From: Azadirachta indica
Lineage: Eukaryota > Streptophyta > Magnoliopsida > Sapindales > Meliaceae
Direction: 5' to 3'
Length of the DNA: 64,000 nt
Assembly: GCA_022749755.1 (NCBI GenBank)
Contig: CM040447.1
Coordinates: forward strand, 7,834,545 to 7,898,544
The notes below the pieces were generated by a model. It was not told where the DNA came from. It made no database searches and worked only from the letters and a program-made list of their open reading frames with translations. The translations under genes were made by a program, and so were the position numbers. Shown here piece by piece: positions 38,201-50,868 of this stretch. Numbering within the stretch: position 1 is the stretch's first letter; each line of letters begins with the position of its first letter.

Positions 38201-39540
38201 CTTCTTCTTCTTCTTCTTCAAATTACATTCATTCAACTTTGGCTTCTCGTCTTTGTCGTGGAATCTCGACGTTCAAAAGTTTTGAATTATCTCTCGTCAA
38301 TGGATGAAAACCTCAAGTGGGTTTCTCTCATAAAAAGAAAGTTGCATAGATGAGATGAGCTTTGAGTTTGACATTGGATTCTTCTCCTTGCAATGTGAAA
38401 TTATGATTGATTGTTACTTTCTTGTCTAATCCATTAATATTTATTCATAATTTTTTTTAAAAAAATTATTTAGAAATTTAAGACCACATTTTTAATTTTT
38501 GTGTTAAAATTGAAAATATATTTTTGCGTAAGAGATTTAAAGTTTTTTTTAGATAAAAAATAAAACAGCATCTATTAATTATATTTTTTTTAATTCTCTT
38601 TTGTTAGGAAATAAGAGTCAAATTTATTATAAATTAGAGCACAATATAAGCAGAACTTGTACTAAAATTTTATATATTTACAATGATTTAATATCCATAC
38701 ACATTATATATAGAAGTAAAATTCAAATATATTCATATCCATGTGATAGAATAATGCTAAAAATATAAATTTTTTATATAAAATGTGTGATAAAAACTAA
38801 CATAAAATGATAATATAAAATCAATGCAATAAATAAGAACAAATAATATATATTATAAGATAACAAATATTAGCATACGCTTTTAATATTTGAACTTTTA
38901 TAAATGTGAGAACTATTTGATGTGTTAAAATTAGGTCAATACACAAAACATTTATATTTAAAGTAATGCTTGAAATTTAAATAATAACCCAAAAAAAATC
39001 ATTGAACTATTTGTTAAAAAATTTAAAAAAATAATTTTGTATATCATTATCCATAAAAACCAAAAATTTTAATTCAATATATAATTATTGTTTTTCCGTC
39101 TTTTTTTTTTAGCCCTAATTGTTAAATTAATATATTTTTAAAGTAATAAAAGAGATTTGAATCGAATATATCTTAAATAAAAGTCGGCAAACAATTTAAT
39201 TTATATTGATGTAATACTTTATTACGAACATACATAAAGACAATCTAAATCTCTAGTTATCTTGTAAATTAGATAAAAAAAATGAGATTCCAAAAAAAGA
39301 AAAAAAGAGGAAAAATTGAGATATGATTCCCAATAAGAATATGTTCACTTGATCAATCTTTTCTCTAGTCAAGACTCAAGTTGTCAATTTGTCGTTATCT
39401 TTGATATTTGGAATCGCATAAATGTAGTACTAATAACTATTTATAAATACATTAATTTATTAAATTTCTTTAAAAGAAAAAAATTCTAAAACCAAAAAAG
39501 AGTTGTAAATTCCTCCTATTTTTGAGGGATTATCTTGAAC
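35211..39540. other. Gene-poor AT-rich DNA with (TA)n tracts
   Basis: (TA)n tracts occur at 36176-36200, 36766-36788 and 36962-36975, and there is an A tract of about 21 bases near 37434-37454. Apart from the small ORF candidate at 38.15 kb I see no gene. Confidence 0.5.
38147..38353 (+). CDS. Candidate small ORF with a hydrophobic N-terminal half (weak)
   Basis: A 68-residue frame starting MRGSYFSFYRSQRI, then a run of ten leucines encoded by a CTT/CTC-type repeat, more hydrophobic residues (QITFIQLWLLVFVV), and a basic tail ending IKRKLHR. It lies in a patch (38.1-38.4 kb) that is less AT-rich than the desert around it. The layout, a signal or anchor segment followed by a short charged tail, resembles small plant secreted peptides, but no CLE, IDA, RGF or CEP peptide motif is visible. 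It could equally be a chance ORF over a TTC microsatellite. Confidence 0.2.
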   Translation: MRGSYFSFYRSQRILLLLLLLLLLQITFIQLWLLVFVVESRRSKVLNYLSSMDENLKWVSLIKRKLHR

Positions 39541-39613
39541 TGGAGATGCGGGGTATCGAACCCCGTGCCTCTCGCATGCAAAGCGAGCGCTCTACCGTTT
39601 GAGCTACATCCCC
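39541..39613 (-). tRNA. tRNA-Ala (anticodon UGC)
   Basis: The reverse strand reads as a complete 73-nt tRNA. The acceptor stem GGGGATG pairs with CATCTCC, with discriminator A. The D arm is TAGCTCAAACGGTAGAGC, the anticodon stem CTCGC pairs with GCGAG around TTTGCAT (anticodon TGC), and the T arm contains GGTTCGATACC (B box). There is no intron and no encoded CCA. A run of six T lies about 40 bases past the 3' end. It is a nuclear-type gene: plastid tRNA-Ala(UGC) carries a long intron. It is isolated in AT-rich DNA. Confidence 0.97.
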
Positions 39614-42600
39614 ATGCGTAAGATGTTGATAAACGTAATATAATTCACTTTAGCGAAATTTAATAATAATAAGTAATAGCAGAATAATAAAGTGATATTT
39701 TATTTTTTCTTAAATACTAAAAATATTATAAAATAATACTAATATCTCAAAGAAGGAAAAATAAAAATGATACTTTTTTCTTACATTTATAAAGTTAGAA
39801 GATTGGAAAACACTATTTATTTCGTTACACAAATCGTACACTCATCAACATTAACGATAATTCATAATAAATGTAAAATTTCATTAAATTCATATAAATT
39901 GGGAAGACTATAATTTCTCATTTTTATTTTTTTAAAAATAAATTTACAAAAATAATTTAACGTAAGGACAAAAGTTGCAAGACTTAAGACTTAATACACG
40001 GGTCTCTAAGTCAAGGCAACAACGGCCACAAAAAAGTACAAAAAACTTGTTCAAGTAGACAAAAAATAAATGATTGTGCCATTGGCTTTGGATATTTTTA
40101 ATTTTAGGTGGGTCTCACTGCATTTAAGTTATATAGTACTTTTTTTTTAAATTATATAAAAAAAGATAATACAAAATTTAATTTAAAAATAAAAACAAGA
40201 GAACAAAAATTCGTAACAAAAGGGAGCATAAGTCATGCAATACAGCTAGATATACAATAGTATTACACATTTTAATTTTTGGGAAATGAGAAAGGATGAT
40301 AAATGTGAATGGGTCCTACTAGTATGATATGATGTAATCACCATCATAAGGTCCCATCACCAAAAATCAATCAATCAAGTTCAGAAAACTCAGCATGCCC
40401 ACCTGAGTTTTTTTTTTTTTCTTACTGGCAAGCATGAATCAACTAACCTAACATTATTGTACACACACAATGTGGGACTGCGACTGGGATCATCCTTTTA
40501 TAACTTTAACTGAACCCCTTTGTAATTTCCGTAAAATTAACCGAGTATAAAATATTTATCTTTAAATGTTATTAGAATAAAATGATTGTATTGTATACCG
40601 TTTATCAAGTATTTTTGTTGCATTATGTTAATTTTTTATTATTTTTCAAATTTTAACCCAAAATTAAAAATAAAAAGGTCAAATGGAATAAATAAGAAAT
40701 TTAATTTGGTAAATTATTACGAAGTCAAAGTAAGACTGACAGTGAAGAGTACACGAAATTGAAAGGAAGGAAAGCTGGAGGCCGGAGGGTGCAAGTGGAG
40801 AAAGCACGTGGGACACCACACGTGTGAAGATGGGCCGACACTCAAAAAGTTGGGTCAGGGTCAGCTGGTCAGGTGCACGCGCAGAGAAGTAGATTGTCAG
40901 TGGGGTCCAGTTGGACTTAAGAGGACACTCTCAAAATCACTTTCATTTCACAACATAAAATTGAAATAATAATAATAATAACAATAATAACAAAAAGTCA
41001 AAAAAGTATCCTTTGACTCTCATTATAATTTTCTTTGGCCTATTCACCTCCGCTATTTCTTTTCCCGTAATCCACGTTTTGTTTGAAAAGAACTATATTT
41101 GTATAAATAATATTTTGTTAATTATACAAAGGCAAACAAATTGAAGAAAAAGTTTTTCTCTTTTTTTTTTTTATTACCGACCTACACAGTACAATTTTAC
41201 AGAAATGATGCTATATAATTTATTAAAAATTTATGTATTATTACTCTATTAAACGCATTCGAGAATTTCATTAATATGTCATAATGAGATTGAGAGTCAC
41301 CTATATTCAACTATTTTGGTAAAAATTACCAAAAGAATAAACATATACGAAGTAACACATATTGCATGCAATGTTGACAAGTGAATTTACGCAATGTTAG
41401 TATTAATACTTCGAGTAAAAAAACAAAAATGATGATAGGAATGTTACAAGAAGAAATCAATAATACTCACAAACTAATATTCATAGTTCAATGGAATTAC
41501 AAGTAATGTGTCAATTCTAAGAACCAAGACCATGAAATCAACGTAACATAACCACATTACATGTTTCTAAGACATTGAATTGACACGTCAAATTTCAATC
41601 CCACTTCCAATTACAAGCTTACAACCCATGTGCACTTAGTTTTTTCTTTTTTTTTTTTAAGAAAAAAAAAAAGAATCAAAAACATTTTTCCTCCATCGAA
41701 CAAATTCCTTCCACCGTGCAATTTAAAAACAAAAAACCCAAGCAACAAAAATATATTCACCTCGAAAACACACCATATAAAAAAATGCTCTCCAAAAATG
41801 CTTTTGCTTTCTAAAAACAACCCACCAATCATCCTTCACTACGTCACATACAAACATGTGAAATTGGGTTGGTTTTGTTCCTGCGAATCCGCCGACCATA
41901 ACTTGTGCCCCCCCCCCCCTTTATCACCGTACAATCTCTGAGTTCCCTCCACGTGTACAAATCTCGCTGCTTATGTAATAAAGCAAAGATGCCCTCGGGT
42001 CACAACTGTGGTGTCGGATTTTTAACGTGCGAATTAGGTTTCGTGGGTTTTTCTTGTTGGGTAGACGGCAAACACTTCACCCAGGGTAATTAATTAAAAA
42101 GATCACTAATAATTTAATTATGTAATTAGTGAAGAATAAAATTAATTAAAAATTGGTTTAATTATTTGGTTAAGCACATGTATGTGACGCCGTATCAACA
42201 AGACATAAAGAGTTTTGTTTTGTTTGTGTTTGTGTTTGGTCAGTTCAGTTATTGATTTGTCCACTGAATATTAATAAAATATATCATTATTTGATTTTCT
42301 TTTTGGTTAAAAATTAATTTATTTGTCCATAGTCAACATCATATTACATTAATTAATACATTGTTCACACTGTACATAGATAGTCCACCATTTTTTCTCA
42401 TAAAATTTTTCAAGAGTTAATATACTTTTTAATTTTCAATAATATTTGTTTCTATTTAAATATATACATTTTGGAAATTATAAAATTATATTTTAAACAG
42501 TTTTTGACTTAATTAATGTAATATGTTAATATAAAAAATACATGAATAAAATTATATTGTCGTGTTTAAGATAGAATAATGAAAAATTAAACATCTAACC

Positions 42601-45600
42601 AATAAGAATAATTCTTATTCACATTATTAGTAATATTAGTCAAGACATTGATTACAAATATATAAATCACTAAGGTTTTTAAACTTTTTAATATATATAT
42701 ATATATATATCTTTTACTCACCACTTTACTCTCTTGTTTTTTCATTTTCTCTAACTTTCTTGTTAACCAGACATCAATTAAACTCAAAATAACATCTAAA
42801 AACGAATAGAATATATATGGTTAAGTGGTTAATTAACAGCAATTAATTAGTAAAAGTAAGATTAATTAATGCGTAGATTTAGGCGAAGAACACGGGATCA
42901 CTTTTAGATTAAGAAATTATTTCTTTCATACTTTTTAAAGTTCACTTTTTCCTTCAATATTATTTTTAATTTTTTATATGATATTCCGCAGGCTTAAAAT
43001 GAATAGTTTCCAAGCATCTGCATCTTCAAGTTACTGTTTTGACTAGTAAAGTATAAACCGAAAGATCGCAATTCTAACCTGAATTTGCAACATCAATTAA
43101 TTAATTTAAAGCAAAAATATTAAAAATTTTAAAATAATTTTTTTTAAAAGAAAAAAAACAAAGATACCCACCAACCAAATGGTTATAAAAATTGAATACA
43201 TCAGCATTGCATGTGAAGTAGAATCTCTTTTCATTTCTTTTCTCGATTGAAGCATATAACTTGTAGAATATAAATATGAGATTCAAAATTATATATTTTT
43301 ATCGTCTTCATCCATAGACTTTTCAGTCAATTATTCACTCTCTTTGAAGGAATCTTATTCATATTCTTGTCATGCAAGTAATTGGGTTTTCATTTTTCTT
43401 ATTCTTTCTAAAATTAAGATCTTATTATATACACACGCATGTATATATTTGGGATCCGTCTTGTTTGAAATACATTTCGTAAGAACACTCTATAAATATT
43501 TCCGTAAAAACAGTTTTTAATTTTCTTCTAAAGTGGTATTCACATATTTTTAAATACATATATGCTATAAGGTATATACAAGAGATCAAAATCATAATTT
43601 CTTTTTTATAATTTGAATTATTTTATATTCCTAGAAAGTTTTTATTTATATGTATATAAAAGTTTAATTCATAGTACGATGAATGTTTTAAAATTAAAAT
43701 ATACATACTTTATATATTACATATTATATATATATATATATTTTACCCTAGAATGAAATAGATGTAGAACAAAATAATATTGTATAACTTTAAATAACAG
43801 TACTGATTTGCACCAAATAAGTATTTTATAGAGTGCAAATGAAGGCAACTAAAAATATCTATAATGTTATATTTATTTATAGGATCTAAATAACATTATT
43901 AAAAACTATAACATAACATTAAATTAACAATAAACCCACAAATGATTGGTCATATTAATGATTCTATCTCTCTCTCTAACACAACCTAGCAACCTAGAAA
44001 ACAGATATATATATATATATATTTTTTTTTTACAAAAAAGTGAGAATAAAATAAGAAAAAAGAAATCTAAATATTCTATCATGTTGGTGTCTGATGTAGT
44101 AGTGGTAGCAGTACAACTCTTACTGTATCAAGCTTTATGACTAGATACAAAGAAGCCAACCAAATGAAGAGGGAAATAGTAAAAGATGTCTTGTCTTTTC
44201 TCTTTTTAACCCCATCTATGTACCCAATAATAATTAATTTTCTCTTCTCTTTCTTCGGTCTTCTCTGTTATGTACTTTCTTTTTCACTGATAGAACCTTG
44301 ACTGTAGACTGCCATTGTTGAATGGGAACCCAACAATAGTTTCTCAGTGCACTGAATTAATCTCCCCCTGTTTTCATTTGAAAGGATAATATCTTTGAGA
44401 CCCTTGCATTTTTATTTATTTACCGATTAATTTTAAATTGGTTCATTTATGTCCAATGGGTTTTACCTCATTCTTTTCTTTCTTTTTATAAAAATGATAT
44501 GAAATAAACTAGGCCATTTTCCAATTATCACATTGTGCAAATCGAACATCATATCCCAATAAATTTTACGAGTAAATTCAATTAGATAACAATTTAATGA
44601 GTTAAATTAATCGCATAATCCTTCCTCAGTTTGATATATAATGATTGAAATCATCTTCAATGCTGAGTTGCATTCTCTCCATTGATTATAATGATCAAAA
44701 TTTACTAAAATTTAATTTGGTACCATCATTTTCAATTTTGACATTAGCAAAATTCAAACCCTAAATCTCTTGTATTATATTAAAAATTTTATCGGTTAAA
44801 TTAATTAATACCCACTTTTAAACTATATTTATATGACCAAAAGTACATTGTTCAATAGCATACGCTCCTTAAGTTGATAGTCCAAATCCATTCCAATTAA
44901 GTTGATCATTTCATTAGGATTTTAAGACATACTTAATACGAGGAGTTAAAGTTATGTTTTTATTTGGGAACGTATGAAAACTCAAGGACCCGAATATTAT
45001 TATACGTTCTTAATAATTATCTTAAATTTTTATTGGACAACAACACAAAACCCTAGGCACATAGCACTAGGCTTTGTAGACATATAGTGCGAGGCAGCTG
45101 CATACTTGTTGGTATGCAGTCTTTGTAAAGCAAATCAATGGGTCCTTCGACACGTGTTATGGTTGTTTAATTTACATCTCGTGATGTATTACCGTTTTGA
45201 ACAGTTGTCCAATTTTGATTGTTTCCTAAATCACTATTGGATTAGAGACCGTAGGCCTGCGAATGTAGGCTTGCTGCTTGGCTAGCAGGAAAAATAAAAA
45301 AGAAAATATAAAATTTTTTAAATTGAGATTTAAAAAAAAAAAATTATAAATTTTTATTGTTGCTTGGTCCAAAGGGAACAATTGTAAGATGTTTTTAAAT
45401 CGTTGTTGGGGGGAAACAAACACCATTAATTTCTTTACTTGTAGAAGTTCTTAATGAGGTGTCAAATTGTAACTAGGGTAAGGGTATATTGGTAATTGCG
45501 GTTATAAATTTATTTTTAAGAGAAAAAAACAATTTGGAATTTAAAAATAAATAAACCACGCAAATAATTTTGGGTAACCCCGTACTAAAAATAGTGGAAA

Positions 45601-46428
45601 AAAAAATATTAAAGTTTGAATTTGTATAAACTAGACACCTTTTAAGGAATTAAAAAATAAAATTGTAATTAATGTTATTCATCAAAGTGAACTATCATGA
45701 AAATAATGAATACAGCTTCATACAACTATGAAGAAACTTAATTTTATACATCAAAGAATAATAATTCAATGGAATTGTAGCTTGTTGATCCTTTTACGCT
45801 TCAATAAAAGTAGGGTAATAAAAACTATGATAGGTAATTCTAGATAATCCCTATTCTAAATAACATTGTAGTTTAGTTAAAATTGATCCGTGAGGTTAAC
45901 TATAACAAGGAAAAAAAAAAAAAACATTAAATTAAGGTAAGAGAAGAAAGAAATATCAAACTACAATTTAATAGTACCAGCTCATTCTTTTGCCGTTTAT
46001 TACAGGTAACATGATAAAATTATTACAAATAGTTCTAGATAATCCCCATTCTAAACCAATAGATATTTACGTTCTTGCAAAAATAGAGTAGATTTATGGG
46101 CAAATTGGACGTATTACAATTTTTTTTTTTTAAATTTATTATTTCAAATAAAAAAGGAAAGTTTTTAAGTTAGCGAGCAGCTGGTTTTGTATTAAGGCAC
46201 ATATTAGGGTAGGTAAGAGTTGTTGGTTTCTATACCAGATTACAGTGGGCGATTTGGCCTCCAATTTGTTTGTACCCACTTGCACTATTTTAGGAAGTTT
46301 TAGTCTCTTTTTGTAAATATTTAAAAACATAAGTTTTACAAAATTAAGAACTCTTTAAGTTTAAGGTTAAAAACAGCTTCCAAAATAATGAAACCAAACC
46401 CATGTGCAAAGCAAAACTCTGGAAAGTA
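39614..46428. other. Gene-poor AT-rich DNA
   Basis: No supported gene. Two less AT-rich patches stand out: 40740-40960 (with G-boxes) and 41870-42090. (TA)n tracts lie near 42691-42710, 43728-43740 and 44006-44021. An 8-bp perfect hairpin (CTGCATAC and GTATGCAG) lies at 45098-45119. Confidence 0.5.
40805..40826. promoter_or_regulatory. Orphan pair of G-boxes
   Basis: CACGTG at 40805-40810, and CACACGTGTG, a perfect 10-base palindrome, at 40817-40826. They lie in an isolated GC-richer patch of ~200 bases with no recognised gene next to it. This could be the promoter of an unseen transcript. Confidence 0.35.
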
Positions 46429-46799
46429 CACGTGGCAAAAGCCCACGTAAGATGACTCAGCCAAAGAATGTCGGCCACGTGGAGAAAACTGTTCTCTTCT
46501 CTCTGTTTAGATGGCTGCTGCTGCTGCTTCGTGCTAAGAAGACGGCTAAGTTTAACAGTAAGAATTTTTCCATTTCTTCCTTTCCTTTTCTGCCTTTTTT
46601 TTTTTAAAAAAAAAAAACACCCACCAGTCTCCATCATCCCATGCCCATGGCCATGAACAGACATCCACGTGGCCCTAACTCAGCCCCGTAGAGTGGGACC
46701 CACAAGAAGCGGGTCCCACACTCCCCAAAAACTAGTGTTTTGAAAGTGGTGTGTTTCAGAGTTTTCTCGTCCGCTTGTGTGCGGTTCTCAACTATAAAT
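46429..46799 (+). promoter_or_regulatory. TPP promoter: G-box cluster, inverted TCP-type sites and TATA box
   Basis: CACGTG cores lie at 46429-46434, 46476-46481 (in the palindrome CCACGTGG) and 46666-46671 (again CCACGTGG), with a related CACGTA at 46444-46449. GTGGGACCC at 46693-46701 and GGGTCCCAC at 46711-46719 form a perfect inverted repeat with a 9-base spacer; each arm contains the class I TCP consensus GGNCCCAC. A TATA box, CTATAAAT, is at 46792-46799. The 5' untranslated region probably contains an intron whose acceptor (ACTGCAG) ends at 47053. Confidence 0.65.
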
Positions 46800-47083
46800 C
46801 CACCCTTTACTCCCCTGTCTCTCTCGCACACCACTCTTCTCCTCCTCGTTTCTCTCTTAGAATATATTTTCGCCCCTGTTCTAAAAGAAAAACAGAGCAG
46901 TACTTGCAAAGCCCGAAGCCAAGATCCTACACCTGCCTTCCATTTCTGAAATGGGTTAGTTTTGGATTTGAGTTCTTTTGTTCTAAATTATAAGCATAAC
47001 GTTGATCCAGGAATTTTATCAGTAACAATTATGTGTATGTTTGTTATACTGCAGTGAGTTTTATTGGCGAAAGACAGAAGAAG

Positions 47084-48539
47084 ATGTCCAACTCAAATGC
47101 TGTGATTGTTTCCGAAACCATCAAAACCGTACTCAGCGCGGCGGTTTCGAACCCGTCGCTTTTCGCGACTGCGGTACAGAAACCGCCGGTTATTCCAGGC
47201 GGATTCTTTCCTGTGTCCAAAAAACAGATGCTGAGAAACCTTGAAATCAATGTCGGAAATAGAAATCTTAATTGTTGGGTTGATTCAATGAGAGCTTCTT
47301 CGCCAACCCATGTAAAATCCACACCTCTCACTGCTGAAGAAACTAAATTGATGGTAAATATTTCCAAACACAATCTAAAAACTAGAAATCCTCTGATTTT
47401 GATACGGAGTTTCGAAAATAATGTGAACGTTTGGTGTTCGTCGAAATGAAATGAGCAGCTTGAACATCCCTCAGCTTTGGACATGTTTGAGGATATAATC
47501 CATGCTTCGGGAGGAAAACAGATTGTGATGTTTTTGGACTATGATGGAACACTTTCCCCTATTGTTGATGATCCAGAAAGAGCTTTCATGTCCAATAAGG
47601 TCTGTAAAATTTGGAATTTTATTCTGACTCAGTATCAATTTTCAGCTTCTGTTCTCGCTAACTTCTCCTCCCAAACACAGATGAGAAAAACTGTGAAGAA
47701 ACTCGCAAGTTACTTCCCGACTGCTATAGTAACCGGCAGGTGCAGAGACAAGGTACATTCCCACCATCATTTCTTCATTTCTCCACTTCTTTCGCTTCAA
47801 ATTTCATTTTCTGTTTGTGTTTTTGCATTAATCCTTTTCTTTTTTTTTTTCTATTCTAATTTAAATCATATATCATTCTTTGCAGGTTTACGATTTTGTC
47901 AAGTTAGCAGAACTGTACTACGCCGGAAGCCATGGTATGGACATTCAAGGACCAACCGAAGACAAGGAAGTAAGTTTCCGAACTTCTTGTATTACTTCTT
48001 ATAGTTTCTTTTCTTCCCTACCAGAAATTCAAAAACCCTCAATACCAATCTAACCAACCATTTCTTTGCCTTGCTTTTTTTTTTTGGTAGGATAATGAAG
48101 AAGCTATTCTTTACCAACCAGCCCGGGACTTTATTCCCGTGATCAATGAGGTTTGTAATCAACATTAATGAATTAAGTAAATGAATATAATGATTCATAT
48201 GTGGTTTTATATTTATTTATGTTTAAAATTTTCAGGTTTACAGATTACTAGTTCAAAAAACTAGATTAACACCGGGAGCTTTCGTTGAACACAACAAATT
48301 CTGTCTGTCTGTGCATTATCGCCGTGTTGCTGAAAAGGTATCCATGATAACCAACAAATTTATTGTTTCTATTATCATGAATTTCATTACCGTAATTAAT
48401 TTAAATTATCAATGTACAGCAATGGAGCGAAGTAGCCGAATTAGTTAACTCTGTTGTACAGCAATACAAAGGGCTCAAATGTACGCAAGGAAGAATGGTA
48501 CGTGTGACGTGTCATCTTTCTATTCGCTATCATGATCTC

Positions 48540-48574
<35 letters not shown>

Positions 48575-49055
48575 TTTTCATGAATTCTCATCTGTAATTA
48601 ATTAATTGATACAGGTATTTGAAATCCGTCCTGACATTGAATGGGACAAAGGGAGAGCCCTTGAATTTTTGTTAGAATCACTTGGTGAGTTTTATTTTAT
48701 TTTATTTTTTAAATAATAACAATAAATTTAATTAACTTCGAAAAAAAAAAGTGCTTTTGAGAACTTTGTTTTTGGGTTGCGATGTGTTCATGTAAATCCA
48801 AACTTATAAAACTATCGAGTGACCAAAAGAAATAAAAAAAAAGCCACCCCACCTTTAGTTTTTTGTCCTAATTATTCTATTATTCTTTCATATATATATA
48901 TATATATATATTTATTATTATATATAACTAATAATTTATATAAATAAAAATTTTCTTTCATAGGATTCTCCAATTGTTCCGATGTGCTACCTGTTTATAT
49001 TGGAGATGATCGAACAGATGAAGATGCATTCAAGGTATCCTATGCTCGACCTCAA

Positions 49056-49091
<36 letters not shown>

Positions 49092-49419
49092 CAATATTAA
49101 ATTTTGTTACCAAATTAATATTAATGTTGTGGCTAATAAAGCGTTCTAATTGTCATTAGATACTGAAAAAAAGAGAGCAAGGTTTTGGAATTCTTGTATC
49201 TAATCGTCCCAGAGAGACTCATGCTTCTTATTTGTTAAAGGAACCCAAAGAGGTAAGTATATATATTTATTAAAATTCATTTTTATTATATATATGTAAT
49301 TTTGCATGGACATAAATGTAAATTAATTTTTTTCCTGCTTATTTTTGCAGGTTATGTATTTTTTGCAAAAGTTGGTACAATGGAAACAGCTCACTCCAGG
49401 GAGAAGATCAAGGGTGTAA
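47084..49419 (+). CDS. TPP: Trehalose-6-phosphate phosphatase
   Basis: Eleven exons, all with GT-AG junctions and in frame: 47084-47353, 47459-47599, 47681-47752, 47886-47969, 48091-48150, 48236-48337, 48420-48497, 48615-48684, 48964-49034, 49160-49252 and 49351-49419, giving 369 residues, the usual plant TPP length. It removes phosphate from trehalose-6-phosphate, a sugar-status signal. The HAD nucleophile motif is [23 protein letters not shown] and the metal-binding [11 protein letters not shown] are the other conserved phosphatase blocks; [22 protein letters not shown] and [19 protein letters not shown] are plant-TPP typical. The N-terminal ~90 residues, with [16 protein letters not shown] [11 protein letters not shown], are family-typical. 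I start at ATG 47084 because the longer in-frame extension runs back across the predicted UTR acceptor. No glycosyltransferase (TPS) domain is present. Which paralogue it is cannot be said. Confidence 0.96.
48541..48573. repeat. (TTA)n microsatellite in TPP intron 7
   Basis: About eleven uninterrupted TTA/ATT units within the intron between exons 7 and 8 of the TPP gene. Confidence 0.95.
49059..49090. repeat. (TA)n microsatellite in TPP intron 9
   Basis: Sixteen TA units just after the donor of TPP intron 9. A second, shorter (TA)n tract lies in intron 8 near 48893-48910. Confidence 0.95.
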
Positions 49420-50837
49420 ACAAATTAAAAGTTTAGTAAGAGAAAATAAAATTAATGAAAAAGATTATATATATAAAACCAAAAATCCTTAACCCTTTTG
49501 AAAGAAATGTTTAAGGGTGGGATTGATCTAGAAATTTATATATATGTATATGTAATTTCTTGTTCAGAATATAGGAAAAAGAATATATATGAACAAGAAA
49601 ATACAGATACTCGATTATGCATTTTCCTTTCTCTTTTTTCTTTTTTAATTTCTCGGCTTGAAGGCCTTGTACATGTGTTGTAACTAGTTGTGTACAAGGG
49701 TATATAATTTGTAACTTTTGCAATTATATATATATCAATCCAGAATAATACAGAGAGAAATAATATTTTTCTCCATTTTTCAATTTTTTTATTTTCTGAC
49801 GTTTATATAATTTTTATGGGTTGAGAAAATTATTGAGCAGATTCATAGCGTTTTAATGAGAAATAATGGGCTTGTTCTGAAATATGGAAGATAGTCATTT
49901 TCACAATAAATACTGTGCATGCATCAAGACTAGTATGTAGTATATTATGTATAGAATTGGGTGTGAGAGAGTTTTGAATTTGAAAATTCTTCACACCAAA
50001 TTTAAATATCTTATCAATTGCATAATTACTACTTAATGATTCACCCAATTTAATTGGTAAGTAAATTAAATTAATACTAACAGAAGATTTGATTAATTTT
50101 GTTGGAGCGTGAAAGAGATTCTTCTCTTTTATTTTTAACTGTTTGAAAAGGAATTTTTTGTTACAATCTCACAATTTACTGCTTATATGAATAAATATCG
50201 TCGATCGATTCTCTTAAAATACGTTAAAAGAATCGTTAATTTTTTAAAATAACTATTAATTAGCATATATTATTTACTTAAATTTATTTGTTTTTTCTAG
50301 AAAATAAAGTGGGAGAGAATCAAAATTTTTTAATAACAAGGTAGGAAGATTCCAAGGCAGAATTTGGTTGGATTATGGAATATATAGATTCTGATTTGCA
50401 TAATTTCCAGAAGACTCTCATAGTTTCTCCTCTCGATATTACTTTTAAAACGATCATAGAAGAAATTATTGAGAATTAACTAACAATCCTAATTTTATTT
50501 GATCAAGATAACAATTAAGATAATTATTTAATCACCATTGGAGATTATATGTAAAATGTGGAGGCCCCATACAAATGAATTGAAGGCTTCTCTTTTTAAT
50601 TTACTTTAAAAACTATCCAATGCTGAGTCAAAAAGATAAATTATGAGGTAGCTATTGGAAAAGAGATAATATACTAATATCCCAATTTTTAGGCTTATTA
50701 ATTTCATGATGATACATCATCTTCTTATTCTCTCTCTCTTTTTTTTTCACTTAAAATCAATCAAAACTAATTGTATTAATTATTTTCTTTTTGGCATGCT
50801 ATAGGAGATTCTCCTTTGATTCCTTTTCTTGCAATAC

Positions 50838-50868
<31 letters not shown>

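Noticed and set aside
39541..39613. tRNA-Ala as a plastid-DNA insertion
   Set aside because: Plastid trnA-UGC has a long intron, and this gene is intronless with nuclear-type sequence and no plastid flanks.
41611..42093. Overlapping ORFs near 41.6-42.1 kb, some Cys- and Pro-rich
   Set aside because: Frames run over poly-T and poly-C tracts and show no peptide-family motif; treated as non-coding.
46344..46993. Several ORFs on both strands upstream of the TPP gene
   Set aside because: They overlap the promoter and leader, with G-boxes and a TATA box, and have no domain content.
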